The position numbers and the translations under genes are program-made. Below are positions 30,001-45,000 of a stretch of 64,000 nucleotides of DNA, in pieces. The notes under the pieces were generated by a model. The model was not told the origin of the DNA. It worked only from the letters and a program-made list of their open reading frames with translations, and made no database searches. The first letter of the stretch is position 1. The number at the start of each line of letters is the position of its first letter. The DNA comes from Gari tellinella (taxonomy: Eukaryota > Mollusca > Bivalvia > Cardiida > Psammobiidae). Where the stretch lies: contig OV277861.1 of the NCBI GenBank assembly GCA_922989275.2, positions 42,633,623 to 42,697,622 on the forward strand, given 5' to 3'.

Positions 30001-33000
30001 GACATCTCCTCATATACCGCTGAAAAGATTTCAACCAAACTTTACACGAATGTTCCTTGGGTCAAGTTCTTTCAAAATTGTTCAAAGAATTAAAAACAAT
30101 GTAGAACTCTGGTTGCCATGGCAACCAAGTGAAAAAATAAGGAAATCTTAAAAAAAATTCTTGTCTGAAACTACAAGGGCCAGATCTTAGACATTTGTCA
30201 CATAGCATCATCTACAGGTCCTCTATCAAACTACAAACTATGCCCCTGGGGTCAAAATTGGCCCCGCCCAGGGGGTCACAGTTTAACATAGAGTTATATA
30301 GTGAAATTTTCAAATGTCTTCTCCTCTGAAACTAATATGGCCAGAGCTTTGATATCTGGCTTGGTGACACTTTTAGATGTCCTATACCAATAAGGTTCAA
30401 ATGGTTCTGGTCGATTGCATATCATCTACAGGTCCTCTATCAAGTTTGTACAAATTATGCCCCTGGGGTCAAAATTAGCCCCACTCCGGGGGTCACAGTT
30501 TTCATACGTCTTCTTTTCTGAAGCTAATATAGCCAGAGCTTTGATATTCGGCATGGTGTTACTTCTAGATGTCCTTTATCTATTTTGTTCAAATGGTTCC
30601 AGTCTGTTGCATATGTAGGTCACAGGAGTTAAAAATAGATTTTTTCAATGGAAACTTAAAAAAAATCTTCTTGTCTAGAACCCTAGTACCCTGATCTTAG
30701 ATATTTGGAACATAGCATCATCTACAGGTCCTCTATCAAGATTGTTCAAATTATGCCCCTCGGGTAAAAAATGACCCCGTCCTGGACTTAAATCATTATC
30801 TCCATTTTGATGTACAGCTATTCTCAGGTGAGCGACATATGCCCCATGGGGCTCTTGTTTTATGTTTATAAAGCAAATTTTCAGAAATCTTTTTTTCAGA
30901 ATGGAATATTATTTAGTATAATATAAATGGGTATTAAACAAAAAGGCTGTAAATCACTTTTTTTGATAACTAAAAAAGCACTTAAAAGTAGCATGTTTAC
31001 ATCACGCATAGACCACACGCACAGGCGTGATCCGACGCCAAGGCCAATATTTATATCACGCATATCGGCGTGATTCGACTGGAAAGAGTTAAGAAATATT
31101 TTCTATATCCTATCAAATGGTAGCTTAAAACATGCTGAAAGTAAAGCAGAATGCGCATTAAAGGCGCATTCTGCTTTACTTTCAACCTGCTTTAGGTAGT
31201 CACTTGTCTTCCAAACTAGAATCTAGCTATGGGGTAAAGGGTTAAGTTGTCATAAAAAGAGCAATTTCAGTGTCACAAATGTTTGGAACTAAGGATTGAA
31301 TCTAAAGAGATTTGACTGTGTATTGTTTTATGATTTAATATAGTATCATGCCCTGCTCTTCTGCAACCTGATAATGGTGAAGTTGCCATAGCTACCAATG
31401 GAACAGAAACCATAGCAACGTTCAGCTGTGACACAGGGTATAGTCTATCTGGTACTCAGAAGCTTACATGTACTGTGACTGGTGCCTGGGACAACACAGT
31501 ACCCACTTGTGGTAAGTCAGAACATGTTGACAATCAATTCTTAATACAAGCTATGGGGTTCAAGGCAAGAAGAAAGTAAAGTGAGGAGTTTCCACATGAA
31601 TTCAGTAAACAATAAATTGTGGTGATTAGGTAGAGAAAGAAGCACAGATGTCCTATGGTGCTTAATATCAATTACCCCATGACCAATTAACCCATTAACT
31701 CATAAGCGATTAACAATTATCAGTGCTCATCTCAATAGATGCTAGTTGATTAAAGTGTGTCAAAATGAGTTAGTATGAGGCTATTGCGCAATGAGTCAAA
31801 ATGAGTCAGTATGGCTTAATGGGTTAAAGCAGGTTGAAAGTAAATCAGAATGTGCCGTATGGCACATTCTGGTTTACTTTCAGTCTGCATGAAGCTACCA
31901 TTTGATAGGATATAGGATATTTCTTATGGTGCATATTCATGACTGTATAAAATGGAACAATTTTCTTTAGAAGAGAAATACAATCAAGAAGTAAAAAGAA
32001 GTATTTATGGAGGAATGGGTGAAGTGAAGGAAAGGGTTCAAGGATGTTACAGTACTCGTTATCCCATAAATACACCTTTTATGGCCTTAGATTATTCCTC
32101 AACTGAAGAAAATAGTTCAAATTTATACAATTACGAATGCGAACCATGAGAAATATTTTCTATACCCTAGCAGATGGTACTTTAAAGCAGGTTGAAAGAA
32201 AAGCAGAATGCACCTTAGGTGCATTCTGCTTTACTTTCAACCTGCTTTAAGCAGGAAACTGTTTTCAAAACTAGAAACAGGCTATGGGGTAATGGGTAAA
32301 GTGTTTGTTTTCTAACAGAGTGTGATGCCTTTGTTGACCCTGCCAATGGCCAGATGGTCGTCAGTGACAACGGTACTACAGCTGCCTATACCTGTGACCA
32401 GGGCTACACACTGGTTGGCGAAGTGACACAGACCTGTAATAGTCCAGGCAACTCTAATGTTACAGCGCCCTCTTGTGGTTTGTAATAGTAGTCACCTAGA
32501 TTTAATCCTTTACCCTATAACCTGTGTTTTCGTTCTGAAGACAGGTAGGGTAACCACTTAAAGCAGGTTGAACTTATGGGGTAACATGTAGTGACACTAT
32601 AGGGTTTTTGTGTCACCTGCTGTAGGCAGAGGTGACACTAAGGGATATTTTTTCCGGCATCCGTCACGCTTTTTGCGTCACGCTTCATGACTCCTTTTTC
32701 TACTGAAGCTAATAAGATGAAACTTCATTTATGGAAAGAGCTTGACAAGAGGAAGTGTAATGCATCAATATTGTGAGAGTTATTCCCCTTTTCAACATTT
32801 TCTTTTTATGCAGATTTCTTCTGTTTTACTGAATATTTTAAAATAAGATTTCTTTTTTATGGAGAGAGAATGTTCGACTGATACTTGCTGGCAGGTGACA
32901 CACATGTTCCGAGGAACATCCATCTATTTTATTAACATAAAGAGGAAAATGTTGAAAATATTTAGTTTACTCTCTCTTGTCTGGAGCCCTTGTGAGCATT

Positions 33001-36000
33001 TTCATTTTGTTATTTTCAGAGATGAGGTTGTTTGTATTGTCTGCAATGGTTTGTTATTTTGTTGTTTTCAGAGGCGTGTGCAACCCTTGGTGATGTACCT
33101 GGTGCCACCATCACCATGACAACTGATGGTACTACCTCCTATGCTACTGTCCAGTGTGATAATGGCTACACTATCAGTGGACAAACTAATTTAACATGTC
33201 GCAGTGACGGAACCTGGGACGTCAATCTTCCGTCATGTGGTAAGGTTAACCCTTGAAATGGGTATCAAACAGTTTGGATCCTGATCAGGTGCCGTGTTTT
33301 GCATCATTTAATTAGAATCAAAACTGTTTGCATATAACTATTGTACTCTGGGTACGGCAGTGCAGGGGGTGGATTAGCAAATTGTGTTTAAAGAGCAAGA
33401 TCATTGTGAACTCAATTATTCCTTAGCAACGAGTTTATTTGTTCTTTACAAACATTGTGCATGTGGAGAGTACACTTGTCCTATGCAAACTGTATAGACT
33501 CAGATCAGGGAGGGCCTCCTATATGGTAGCCTACTGATCAGGGTCTGCACTGTTTGTTAGTTTGCTTTATATTGCAAAAACAACCCTGGATAGTAGAAAA
33601 TGGACTTAATTGGAAACTGGAATTGTCAATTTGATGTTGCAGGGGTGAATGAGTTAAACCAATAAAAAATGTGGGATTTGAATAATATTTTGACTCTTCC
33701 AACACTAAATAACTCTTGTGGGTTATAAGATTCCCTTGTGGATTTTTTTAGTTATTGACATGAACCACTCTACTTTGAATTCTGGGTAGTTTAATAAATA
33801 CTGGTCTGAATTAGAAAAGAAGTGCAGACCTAGATCAGAGGGATCCTATAGGAGCCCTCTGATCTGGGTTTCAGGGCTCCAGATAAGAGGGAGTAAACCA
33901 AACAAATCCAACATTTTCTCATTCATTTCAGCACCAAATCCTATGTTGTTACTACTCATTAGAAGCGTCTCCTTGAGACGCTTCTAATGAGTAGTGACAC
34001 CATAGGGTTTAATTGAGAAATGAAGATTTAAGTATTTGAAATACTCCCCTTATCTGGAGTCCTGGGGTTTACACTGTTTTCAAATGTAATGAGTATACTA
34101 TAAACAGGTCCATGGTGTTGAAAGAGTTAAGTTTCTTTCTTTGTTTTAACTTGCAGTTGTGTGCAACACAATTGATGTACCAGAGAGTGGGACTTTGACA
34201 CTGGCCTCAGCGGGCTCTGTGACGGTTGCCAGTATCACCTGTAATTTGGGCTTCACCCTGAAGGGCTCCTCATCCCTGACCTGTAGAGCTGATGGGTCAT
34301 GGGATTTCTCCACACCATCATGCTGTAGGTTAACAGTTCATTTAATTCATTACCCCATAGCACGTTTCTAGTTTTGAAGAAAGGTTACCTTTTAAAGCAG
34401 GTTGAAAGTGCCTTATGGCACATTCTGCTTTACTTTCAGCCTGCTTTAAGCTACCATCTGTTTAGACATAGAAAATGTCTCTGAAGGTACGTATTTATGA
34501 ATGTTTAAAGTGTTATGACTGTATAATGTCATTAAAATGCAACTATTTTCTTCAGTGGAGGAATAAATTGAAGGCATAAACAAACATATTTATGGTAATG
34601 GGGTATGACAATTGAAATGAAAGTTGATTGTTGGCAGCACAGTATAGTTTATATGGCACCAAGACAGGAGAAAAGTTGTTGGGGCCACATCTCGTTTACA
34701 TTGGGATAAAATTACTGGATATTGACTCAGAAACTTAACATTTGCTTGGAAATTAGAGATGATGAAATTCAAGTTGACTTTAAACTATTTTCAGCCTGTC
34801 CTAATTCTTTTAACCCTAGTCATGCATGTATGCGTCATTTGCAAACAGCGTACCTGTGAGGAGTACACTTATCCTATGCAAACAGTGTAAACCGTGATCA
34901 GAGGGCTCTTTAAGGAGCCTTCTGACCAGGGTCTACACTGTTTGTCATTTTGACATATATTGTATAAACCTTAAAAAGTCCAAAATGGTCTAAATTGAAA
35001 ACTAGAATTGCCCATTTGAGGTTTCAGGGAGGAAAGGGTTAAGCAAATATCTGTCTTAGAATTATGTAAGCAAGCTATGGGGGGGGGGGGGGGGGGGGGA
35101 AGGGTGTTAAAAGAGATTTCTATCAACTTGCTTTAACTCTTTAAACTTTAGTCATACAGATCTGTTATATCTGGCAAACAAATGTTTTACAGCAAATTGT
35201 CCCAGTGTGAATGAGCCATCCAGTGGAAATGTCACCTTGAGTACAGATGGCCATGTGACCTCGGCCTTGTATGTATGTGAAGCCGGGTATTACCTAGATG
35301 GTACAGCCAACATCACTTGTAACTCTAGTGGTCTATGGGAGACCGACCCACCTGTCTGTAGTAAGTAGTTACTTCTCGCTTATAATTATCATCAGTAACT
35401 ACAGTGGGCTTTGGAATGTTAGCTTCTAGAATGATGACAGATTGAGTAAAGGATGAACGATATTTAATGAAACTTGGTACAGTGTTAACTTACGAAGTTA
35501 TGATGATATCTAGTTTTGGCTTGCAAGTGGGGTGAATAGGTCAACTGTGAAGGTCACTGACACTGAAAATAGATATTCAGCTCAATATTTTGATTTCCTG
35601 ATAAAAAACTTGAGTTAGGGAAGAGTTATTGGATTGAAACTTGAAGCAATGTTGACTGTTGAGTATTGGAGGGAAATGTCAAATATCTAGGTCATTGTTT
35701 TTGCTATAAATGAATACTTTCATTGTCACACAGGGCTCCAGATAAGAGGGAGTTATTTCAACAAATCAAACATTATTTCACTTATTCAGCACTAAATCCT
35801 ATGGTGTTACTACTCATTAGAATCGTCTCAAAGAGACGATTCTAATAAGTAGTGACACCATAGGGTTTAATTCTGAAATAAAGATTTTAATTTTTGAAAA
35901 ACTACCCTTATCTGGGGCTCTGGTCATATTATTATATTATACTGATAATTACTGTTAGGATATACGTATTACAACTTAACATGTGTTTGAATGCAAGGTG

Positions 36001-39000
36001 TTGCAAAGTTATTTTATGTAGACATATCTCGTGAAAAACATACAGTCAAAACTCGATACTTCAAAGTTTTTTAAATCGATCTTACCAGTAATTCGTATGT
36101 TGAATTTTGATAAGTCGATCTGGCTTTAGTCAAACATACCCGTATTTCAAAGTTAAAACGTGGCTGAGCCACGTTTTAACTTTGAAATATGGGTATGTTC
36201 TATCTAACGCGACTTCCAAGTATCCAGTTTCCACTGTATTTATATTGGGCCCTTATATCAAATATCAAACCCATTGTTCCAGTCTAAATTGAATTTTCTT
36301 GAAAACTACAGAGGAGGTAATGGGACACATGTTGCTTTCAACAATTACTGTAAGTAATCTTGTTTAGCTGACAGTGATATATATTGTGTATATTTCAGAA
36401 TGCACAGATCCACCTAGCATTGACAATGGAACATTTGTGGTATCTGCCAATGGTTCTACTGTGCAGTATTCATGTGAACAAGGCTATAGCCTTAGTGGTC
36501 ATGTGACAAGGTCATGTGACTTGGATGGCAATGGGTGGGATGGAAACTCTCCAGTCTGTGGTAAGAATGACCTGATAGTAGGGAAAGATTCAGGACTCCA
36601 GATAAGAGTGAGTAAACTGAACAAATCCAACAGATTCTCACTCATTTCAGCACCAAACCCTATGGTGCAACTACTCATTAGAATCGTCTCTTTGAGACGA
36701 TTCTAATGAGTAGTGACACCATAGGGTTTAATGCAGAAATAAAGATTTTAGTTATTGAAATACTCCCCTTATCTGATGCTCTGAATTTTTAGAATGATGT
36801 ACAGTCAAACCTGTGAACAACAGCCACCTGTGGGAACTAGTAAAACTGGCCGTTGTTCACAGGTGGCTGTTGTTCGCAGGTGTGCAAAATGGCTAAGTTT
36901 TCATCATCTACATGTACTGAATTTTATATCTACAAGGGACAGTACAAGTACGCAAGTAATGAAACAGAAACATTTGATACCTTTAAACTCTAAGTTATTT
37001 ATCTATTTAAATATTAAAAATATTTATTTGCTTAAGAATTCAGTGTCTTTGAAGTTTCAATAAATATCACGGCCATCATCTTTCTTTTGAACGGATATCC
37101 ATGTTAAAAGTAAATGTCTCGGTAGATAGCAAACTCTGAAGGGTTTTGGTCACGTGATCGCATTTTCTAATTTTGATTGGTACATGTAGATATGGATATT
37201 TGAATAATGTTCCATCGCCGCTTTCGAGAAAATACGGAAAAGGGCGGGTAACTCAAAGGACGAATAGCTTCGAAATGATCTCGTTTAATAAGAACGAATG
37301 ACTTTTCAAAAGCCGATATTTTCATTATTTGCTTGTCTGAATCATTAATTTGTTGCTCTGATTCTGAAATGTACTGGGGTTTTCTTCATTTCAATGGAAA
37401 CACTCACAATACACCGTGAATTTATTGCTGGTGTAAAGTTTATTTGGAAAGGACGCCATTTATGATAATTAGGTTATGACTAAAACACGGACATTGCCGA
37501 ACATAAATGTTGACGTGATATGACGGCAGTTGTTGAATATTAGAATCCATAGCACAGTCTGTTGGTTTTAGCACATTTACCCGCTCAGCGACAGTAACTC
37601 GGAAACTTCATCGACTAGAGTAGACGGCATTGTTAATTTTCCAATTTATCTTTGACTTTGTAACGTGTACCGGGCCGGTCACCCATCCAGTTATTAACCG
37701 CGCAGAACGTTGCTTAACTTCGTAACGTGTACCGGGCCGGTCACCCATCCAGTTATTAACCGCGCAGAACGTTGCTTAACTTAGGAACTGAGACAACTTT
37801 TTAAAGCGTAATGATTAGACTAGAAATGACTTTTTTATTTCACAATTTCGTATCTGCCAAGGTTTCTTACATCAAAACAAAACAATTAATCACCAATGAC
37901 TAATCTGGATAAGGCCAGTTTAGAAATCGCCCAATCATTTGTTTAATCTGGACAACGTGATTATAAACAATCATACAAACATAAGCAGCAACGGACATCT
38001 TCAATATTAATTAGCCAACATATAAAAACAAACATTTTTTGAAATTCTTTCATCATAATGTGGCTTATTTTAAACCCAAAAGTCGGTTGCAAACTGTCAT
38101 TAGCACCTTAGAATTTGCTTCCAATTATATAACCAAGCGCATCCATAACAAAGATGGCGGCCGACATTGGCGAAATTGCACCCATTCAATCGTGTTATTT
38201 GGCTACTGTAAGAGGTGTTAAAAACAGCCGAATTAGTGACCGCCGGCCACGATCGGCAGGTGACACCTCTGTGTCTTAGCCTGGCCGCTGTTTGGGGTAA
38301 AAGGTGTCAAAAAGAGCCAGTTTAAGTGACCGTTGGCCGCGGTCGGCAGGAGACCGTTATTCAGAGGTCAATTAAGAAGGAAATTGGCCGGGAGGAATTC
38401 AGACTGGCCGTTGTTGACAGGTGACCGTTGTTCGGAGGTGACCGTTCAGACAGGTTTTACTGTACAATTAAACCTCGACATCTCCATCTCACTTTAGTCA
38501 AACTTATCCGCATTTCTTCAAATCAAGCTCTCTCAAGTCAAATATACCCGTCTTTCAAGGATGAAATGTGACTTTTCCATGTTTTAACTTTGAATTAACG
38601 GAAAGTTTGACTTAAGCCACTTTGAGATAATGAGGTATGTCAGTTAGTCAGTTTTAACTGTTTAAAGGGAAAGCATATGTCAATTAATGTTTAACTCACT
38701 ACTCAATAAAAACATGTTTTCATGCCACTAAAAAAATAAGCCACCTAATACAGTCATGAATATGCACCATAAGACATTTTTCCTTTATTACACCTCGCTT
38801 TGAGTTACAATGTTAATTTTCTATAGACCTACAGTTAACATTTTGCATGTCTTTTACATCTATCCAAAATATACTGTCACTCTTTAAGATATTCTTTTTG
38901 TGACGTCACTCTAAAGGAAATTACTTTTTTTCTCCGTCCTAAAAAATACTGTCAGCATTGACATAATTTGGCTATGGGCGATAATAGAACGTTTTAAAAA

Positions 39001-42000
39001 GTGGTAACTTCTAATCAACTTTTGTCATTTTCTGCACAAGTTGCTTCCTTTTGTCCATTCCTTAACGATTAGCCGCCATTTCGGAAGAGGATATTTACCA
39101 CCTAGACAATGAAAAGACGCTGTTTCTTCAATTTACTTGTCATAACGTTCTTCTTTCTTTCTTGTAATATAATTATTATAAACAATGTGACGTAAGACGG
39201 CGACGTCATTTCCCGCGTTACATACATGTCCTCGCTAAATTGGTATTCACAACACATTTTATAAATTACGAATAAAACGATTCCAAAGCCAGGGTTGATA
39301 AGCTTGGTGTATTATGTCAGTTTGCGTGACATTTAAATCGCCAACCCTCAAAAACAAGAATGTCACCCTCGGCTATGCCTCGGGTGACATTCTGTTTCTC
39401 GGGTTGACAATTTGAATGTCATGCAAACTGCCATCTAATATTTATATAATATCTCTGTAGATGGTGGCGTAAAGCATACTGAAAGAAAGTAAAGAAGAAT
39501 GTGCTTTAATGAGCATTAAGCATTACTTTCAACCTGCTTTAAGTGGCCACCTGTCTATAGCGTAAAAGGCAGGATATTGATTTTAAAGCAAGAACAAAAT
39601 ATGAGTTAATTTTGTTAATTCATTCTGTTTTCATGCCCACAGAGATAAGTCAGGGCATACTTTTTTATCCCTGTCTGTTCCTTCATTCATCTATTATTCT
39701 GTTCATTCTTCCATCTAACTCCTCTTATAGTTTTTAAGCTACACCCTCATGATTTTTACAAGTGTTGTGTTTTTATATACATGTATACCTCAGATGTTCA
39801 TATCATGATTTAAATGTTTCAATTTATGATAGAACTACGGCTGGTTGAACAAGTCATTTTCTGCATATAAAGTAAAACTTCTCTATTACGACCATTAAAA
39901 GGCTAATTGACTGCATAAAAGACAGGTGGGAGCTTAACCCATTAACCCATAAATACGCCTTTTTACGCCTTTAATTTATTCCTCCACTGAAGAAAATAGT
40001 TTCAATTTATACAGTCGTGAATAAATATTAAAATATAATTTTTCTATATTCTAGCAGATTATAGCTTAAAGCAGGCTGAAAGTAAGCAGAATGTGCCTTA
40101 AGGCACATTCTGCTTTACTTTCAACCTGCTTTAAGGGATCATTTATTTTCAATACTAGAAACTGGCTATGGGGTAAAGGGTTAAAGCAAGGTGAATGTAA
40201 AACGTTTCACCTTCACCTTGCTTTAACCCTTTGAACCCTAGTCCCGCATATAGGCGTCCTTTTCAAACAGTGTACATGTGACTAGTACACTTGTCCTATG
40301 CAAACAGCGAGGACCCAGATCAGAGGGCTCCAAAAGGAGCCCTCTGATCAGGGTCTTCACTGTTTGCCATAATACCAAACATTGACAAAAACAACCCTTA
40401 AAAGTCAGAAATGGACTAGACTAAAATGGAAACTGGAATTATTCCAATTTAATAGTTGTAATAGAGAGGTTTTACTGTATGTGTCTTACATAGGAACACC
40501 CCTAGTTTCTTATTTGCAGTCAAGTGTGCTGATATTCTTGACCATGCCAATGGAACAGTGTCTGTAACAACTGATGGTGTCACCACGACAACCTCATTCT
40601 CTTGTGACGAGGGCTTTACTCTGAATGGTGCTAGCTCCACAAACTGTCTGGCCAATGGTACATGGGACAGTAATCAACCAACATGCGGTAAACACTCACT
40701 CCTGTTTTTAACCCATTACCCCATAGATGCATATTTTAATGTCTTTGGTTTTCCTCCGCAGAAGAGAGTAGTTCCAATTTATACAGTCATGAATATGTAC
40801 CATTAGCACTACTTTCTATATCTCAACAGATGGTGGCATAAAACAGGCTTCTTCTTGGTACTTCTCTCCATCAAGAATGGCTGAAAATAAATTAAATTGT
40901 TCAAAAGAAAGACTAATAGATTGTATAAAAGACAAGTAAAGCTCAAAGCAAGGTACTTTCATATTGATTTAAGCAGTCACCTGTCTACAACACCTCCAAG
41001 TTAAGACAATTTGTTGATGGTAATAGAAAGATTTTACTGAACATTAATTTTGTTCTATGTTTTTTCGTGTGTTTTTTTTATAAAGATTACTGCAGCCAAC
41101 TGGATGCTCCAAATAATGGCACACTAACCTATGTGACAAACAACACAACAACTATGGCTACTGTCCAGTGTGATGTAGGATTCACAGCTACAGGAAGCAG
41201 TGAATTCACATGTCTGGCTGGAGGAGTCTGGGATACCACAGTACCAACTTGTGGTAAGTCAGGCACAGATCCAGTGAGAAAGAAGGGGGGGGGGGGGGGG
41301 GGGGGACATGAAAACAAAAGAATGAAATGAAGATGGAAACACTGAATTTATGTTGTACTGTAAAACCTTTTAAAACCTTTTTAGAACTTTGGAGAAGACA
41401 TTTTTCTGTTCCATTTCAACAGAACACAAATGCAATGCTTTAATTTGTATAAAATGTTGATTCTTTTTCAATCTGAGTAGCCAGCAGTTTGAAGCCTGAT
41501 CAGACGCCGGGTTACATGGCATCTGATCTGGCTCCAAACTGTTTGCAGTTTGAATAATGTTTTTGTCATAAACATGCTTATTTGGAAAGAATAAAATTTT
41601 CTCCACTTAGAGCGGTCTTATTTTAGATTGACGGACATAAAGCATAAAGTTTAAGAACCTTCGAAATTAACCCATATAAGCCTAGTGTCTACTTAAGATG
41701 TTATTAGCTTACAGTCAAGTCCCTGATGAGAGGCAGCGTAACACAGGGTCTCATCAGGGACTTCACTGTTTGCCATGTCATAAAAAGAGTACTGCTGTAT
41801 GGATAAACACTACAATATCAGTAGCAGGGCTGCCATAAGTTGACGTAAAAAATCTTAAGATTTCCAAATTTGCATTTTTCAAGTGCGATTTTACGAATCG
41901 TACCTTTTCCCCATCGCCTGTTTCTAGTTTTGTTGACATGTGGTTGCTTTAAGCAGGCTGAAAATAAAGCAGAATGCGCCTTAAGGCGCATTCTGCTTTA

Positions 42001-45000
42001 CTTTCACCCTGCTTTAAGCTACCATGTACTAGAAAAAAATCCGAAGATTTAGGAAAAATCCGTAGAAATGGCAGCCCTGCAGTAGAACAAGCTTGTGTAT
42101 CTCTAATGAAGTTGTCATGCAAGTACATAGTGAGAGTTCAATGTAATATTCAGGCATAAATGGGTTCATTGGATGAGATCATTTCCTTTATGTTCCGAAA
42201 CAAAACACAATTAAATTGAAAGAGTAAATAAAAAAGATAATTTTTCTACAGTACAATGTCCAGATCTGAGTTCCCCTGACAACGGCAATGTTGTCTTGAC
42301 AACCAATGACAGTGTTACCATGGCAATCTACTCCTGTAATTCCAACTATATCATTGATGGAAGTGATCAACTTCTCTGCAGTGTACTTGGAGATTGGACT
42401 GAAGACTCGCCAACTTGTGGTACGCATCAACGTTTTCTTATCAATTTCTTAACTTCTTGACTCTTCTAAATCTTTCATGCCTGAGATATCAAATGGACAT
42501 TTCCATTTTCTAGAAATATATCTAGTCCTGCTAAAAATGCCAAGGTGAGCTTTTAGAATCCCTGGATATCAGTCGTCTGTCTGTCCATTCACAATTGGTT
42601 TGTGAACACTCTAGCGGCTACAAATTTTATCCGATCTTCATGAAACTTGATGACAATGTTTTTCTTGATTAAATCTAGGTCAAGTTCTAATGTGGGTCAT
42701 GTTGGGTCACCTGTCTTCAAAACTAAACCAGGCTTTTGGGTAAAGGGTTGAAACTGTATGTATTTTATTTTCTAGCGTGCGAGGCATTTACCAAGCCCTC
42801 TAATGGGGACATTGTGATCAGCAACAACGGTACCATGGCCTCCTACAGCTGTCAGGCAGGATACTCTCTGGCTGGAGAGGAAACTCAACAATGTGGGCCC
42901 ATCGCTGATCTTGTACAACCATCTTGTGGTGAGTCCTCAGTCACGTCATCTCTGTTCCTTGGAAGTGCTTAACCCATTACATTTCAACGGCTCTAATTAT
43001 TCATGCATTAAGAATCGTAGTCACCTGAATTTGAAGTCCTTAACATGGAATGTCAAAGACATCTAGTAGTCATACTATAGGGTTTGGTGTAGACAAAGAT
43101 TTTAGTTTTTATGCCGTCGCATAACTTAGTTTGGGACACATTGTTTTTGCCCTGTTTCTATCCTTATTCTGTCATGTAAAATCATGAACTGAGAGTAATA
43201 AAGGAATTTGAATATCTTTTCACAACTTTAACCTTGGACATAACTTTGAAACTACATGTGATAGAGAATTCATATTTGGCATGTGTACTCAACTCAAGAA
43301 GCTCTTGAGCGCATTGAGCTTGTGTCATATCCGAAAAGGTCAAGGTCTTTTAGAGGTCATAGTCACATCAGTGGGCATAGTGTTTCACACAGATACCTTA
43401 TTGGAATACTCCCCTAATCTGGAGCCCTGGATTATAAGCGAAAACTTTCCAGTGACTTTTGGTGTCATTCTCTTATTTTTACAGTGACATGTGCCACCCT
43501 GACAGCTTCATCAGGCTCTTCCTACTCCTTCAGTACCAATGGCTCTGTAACCATGGCAACCTATGTCTGTAACACAGGTTATACAATGATTGGTCAAAGT
43601 ATAATCACATGTCGAACTGATGGCTCATGGGATAGTCAGTCTCCATCATGTGGTAAACCGAAACTTTTCCGTGTACGGTCAAAACTTGATAATTCGAACT
43701 AACTTTAGTTAAGCTTACCAGTTCTTCAAAGTTAACATACAGCTTAGCCATGATTTAACTATGAAGTACAGATATGTTCGACATTAGCAAGATGTGTTAT
43801 CGAAATCCAAGTGATGAAAAAAGGACAAAATTGATTTGAGCGAGTTCGAAGTATTGAGTTTCGACTGTTTATATTTATTGGGTTAAACTTAATGTGGACA
43901 ATTATTTTCTAATTATTTATTTGTAAAATATTTATGATGCTTCTGCTGGAGAAAAGATATATTGTTGTCCAGTTTGATGTAGTGAACTCATTCATCCCTG
44001 AATTTTTTTAATAAACAATTCCTTTTTCCAATTAAATCTGGTCCAGTTTTGCCTATTAAGGGTTGATTAAAACAATTTTTACAAACAGTGCAGACCCTGA
44101 TCAGAGGGCTCCTGCAGGAGCCCTCTGATCAGTGTCTATACTGTTTGCATAGGACAAGTGTGCTCTTCACAGGGATGCTGTTTGTTAATGACAAATGTAT
44201 TAAGTAATTGTTCTTTTTTCTTTCCAATTTGTCAGTTACCTGTTCAACACTCTCTGTCCCAACTGGTGCAACAGTCAACTTCACATCGTCAGGGGAGATA
44301 ACCCAGGCACAATTCATCTGTGATAATGGATACAGTCTGGTCGGGGCTAAAACATTGACCTGTCGCACTGATGCTTCCTGGGATTTCAATGTGCCAGCAT
44401 GCAGTATGTCTTCTCTATAATTTCTTGTATTCTTTTTCCAAAATTTGAAAATATTTTGTTAGTTTAATATATGAAGGCAGTTTGTTTTATATAAAAGTAA
44501 GAAACTAACTTTTGTTATATTAAAATAGGTGATTAACTTTTGCATCATGTAATTTGTTAAAACAGTCACTTGTGCTTAGTTTTCAAATGTAGTTTTTCAG
44601 CAATGTAGAATGACTTCTGGGTGAATTTGATGTTTACGTGGTTGTAACATGGCTCGCTGACATCCTGATACTGGTATATAGAACAATTTTCCATCTAAGA
44701 GAATTATTCAGCGGCCAAACATAAAAATAGCAGAACAATTAATGAGGATAAATAAATTACACAAAAATTACTGAAAATTATGTTAAGAATAAGAAAATTG
44801 CCGAACTTCCAGTTTTACATTACAAACCTACAATACCAATTCTGTGTAATGTACTCTCTGGCAGGAAGTTCATTTTGTCTGTTTGACAGATAGCAGGGAT
44901 TTTTTATGTTTACTGAAACAAACATTAACAAGAAGTTTGCCTGATCTTATGACAAAAATTCAATATATTTGAAATACACCGGTAGCAGGTATGCACATGT

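Larger units (their letters stand above)
27649..31245 (-). repeat. Reverse family A MITE, outermost layer of a three-level nest
   Basis: TTAA at 27649-27652, left arm to 27744, right arm from 31093 to TTAA at 31242-31245. Excising the insert restores a normal 250-bp copy. Confidence 0.8.

Noticed and set aside
41129..41317. Proline-rich minus frame at exon M30
   Set aside because: The poly-Pro is the translated complement of the poly-G run, and the rest is antisense of M30.
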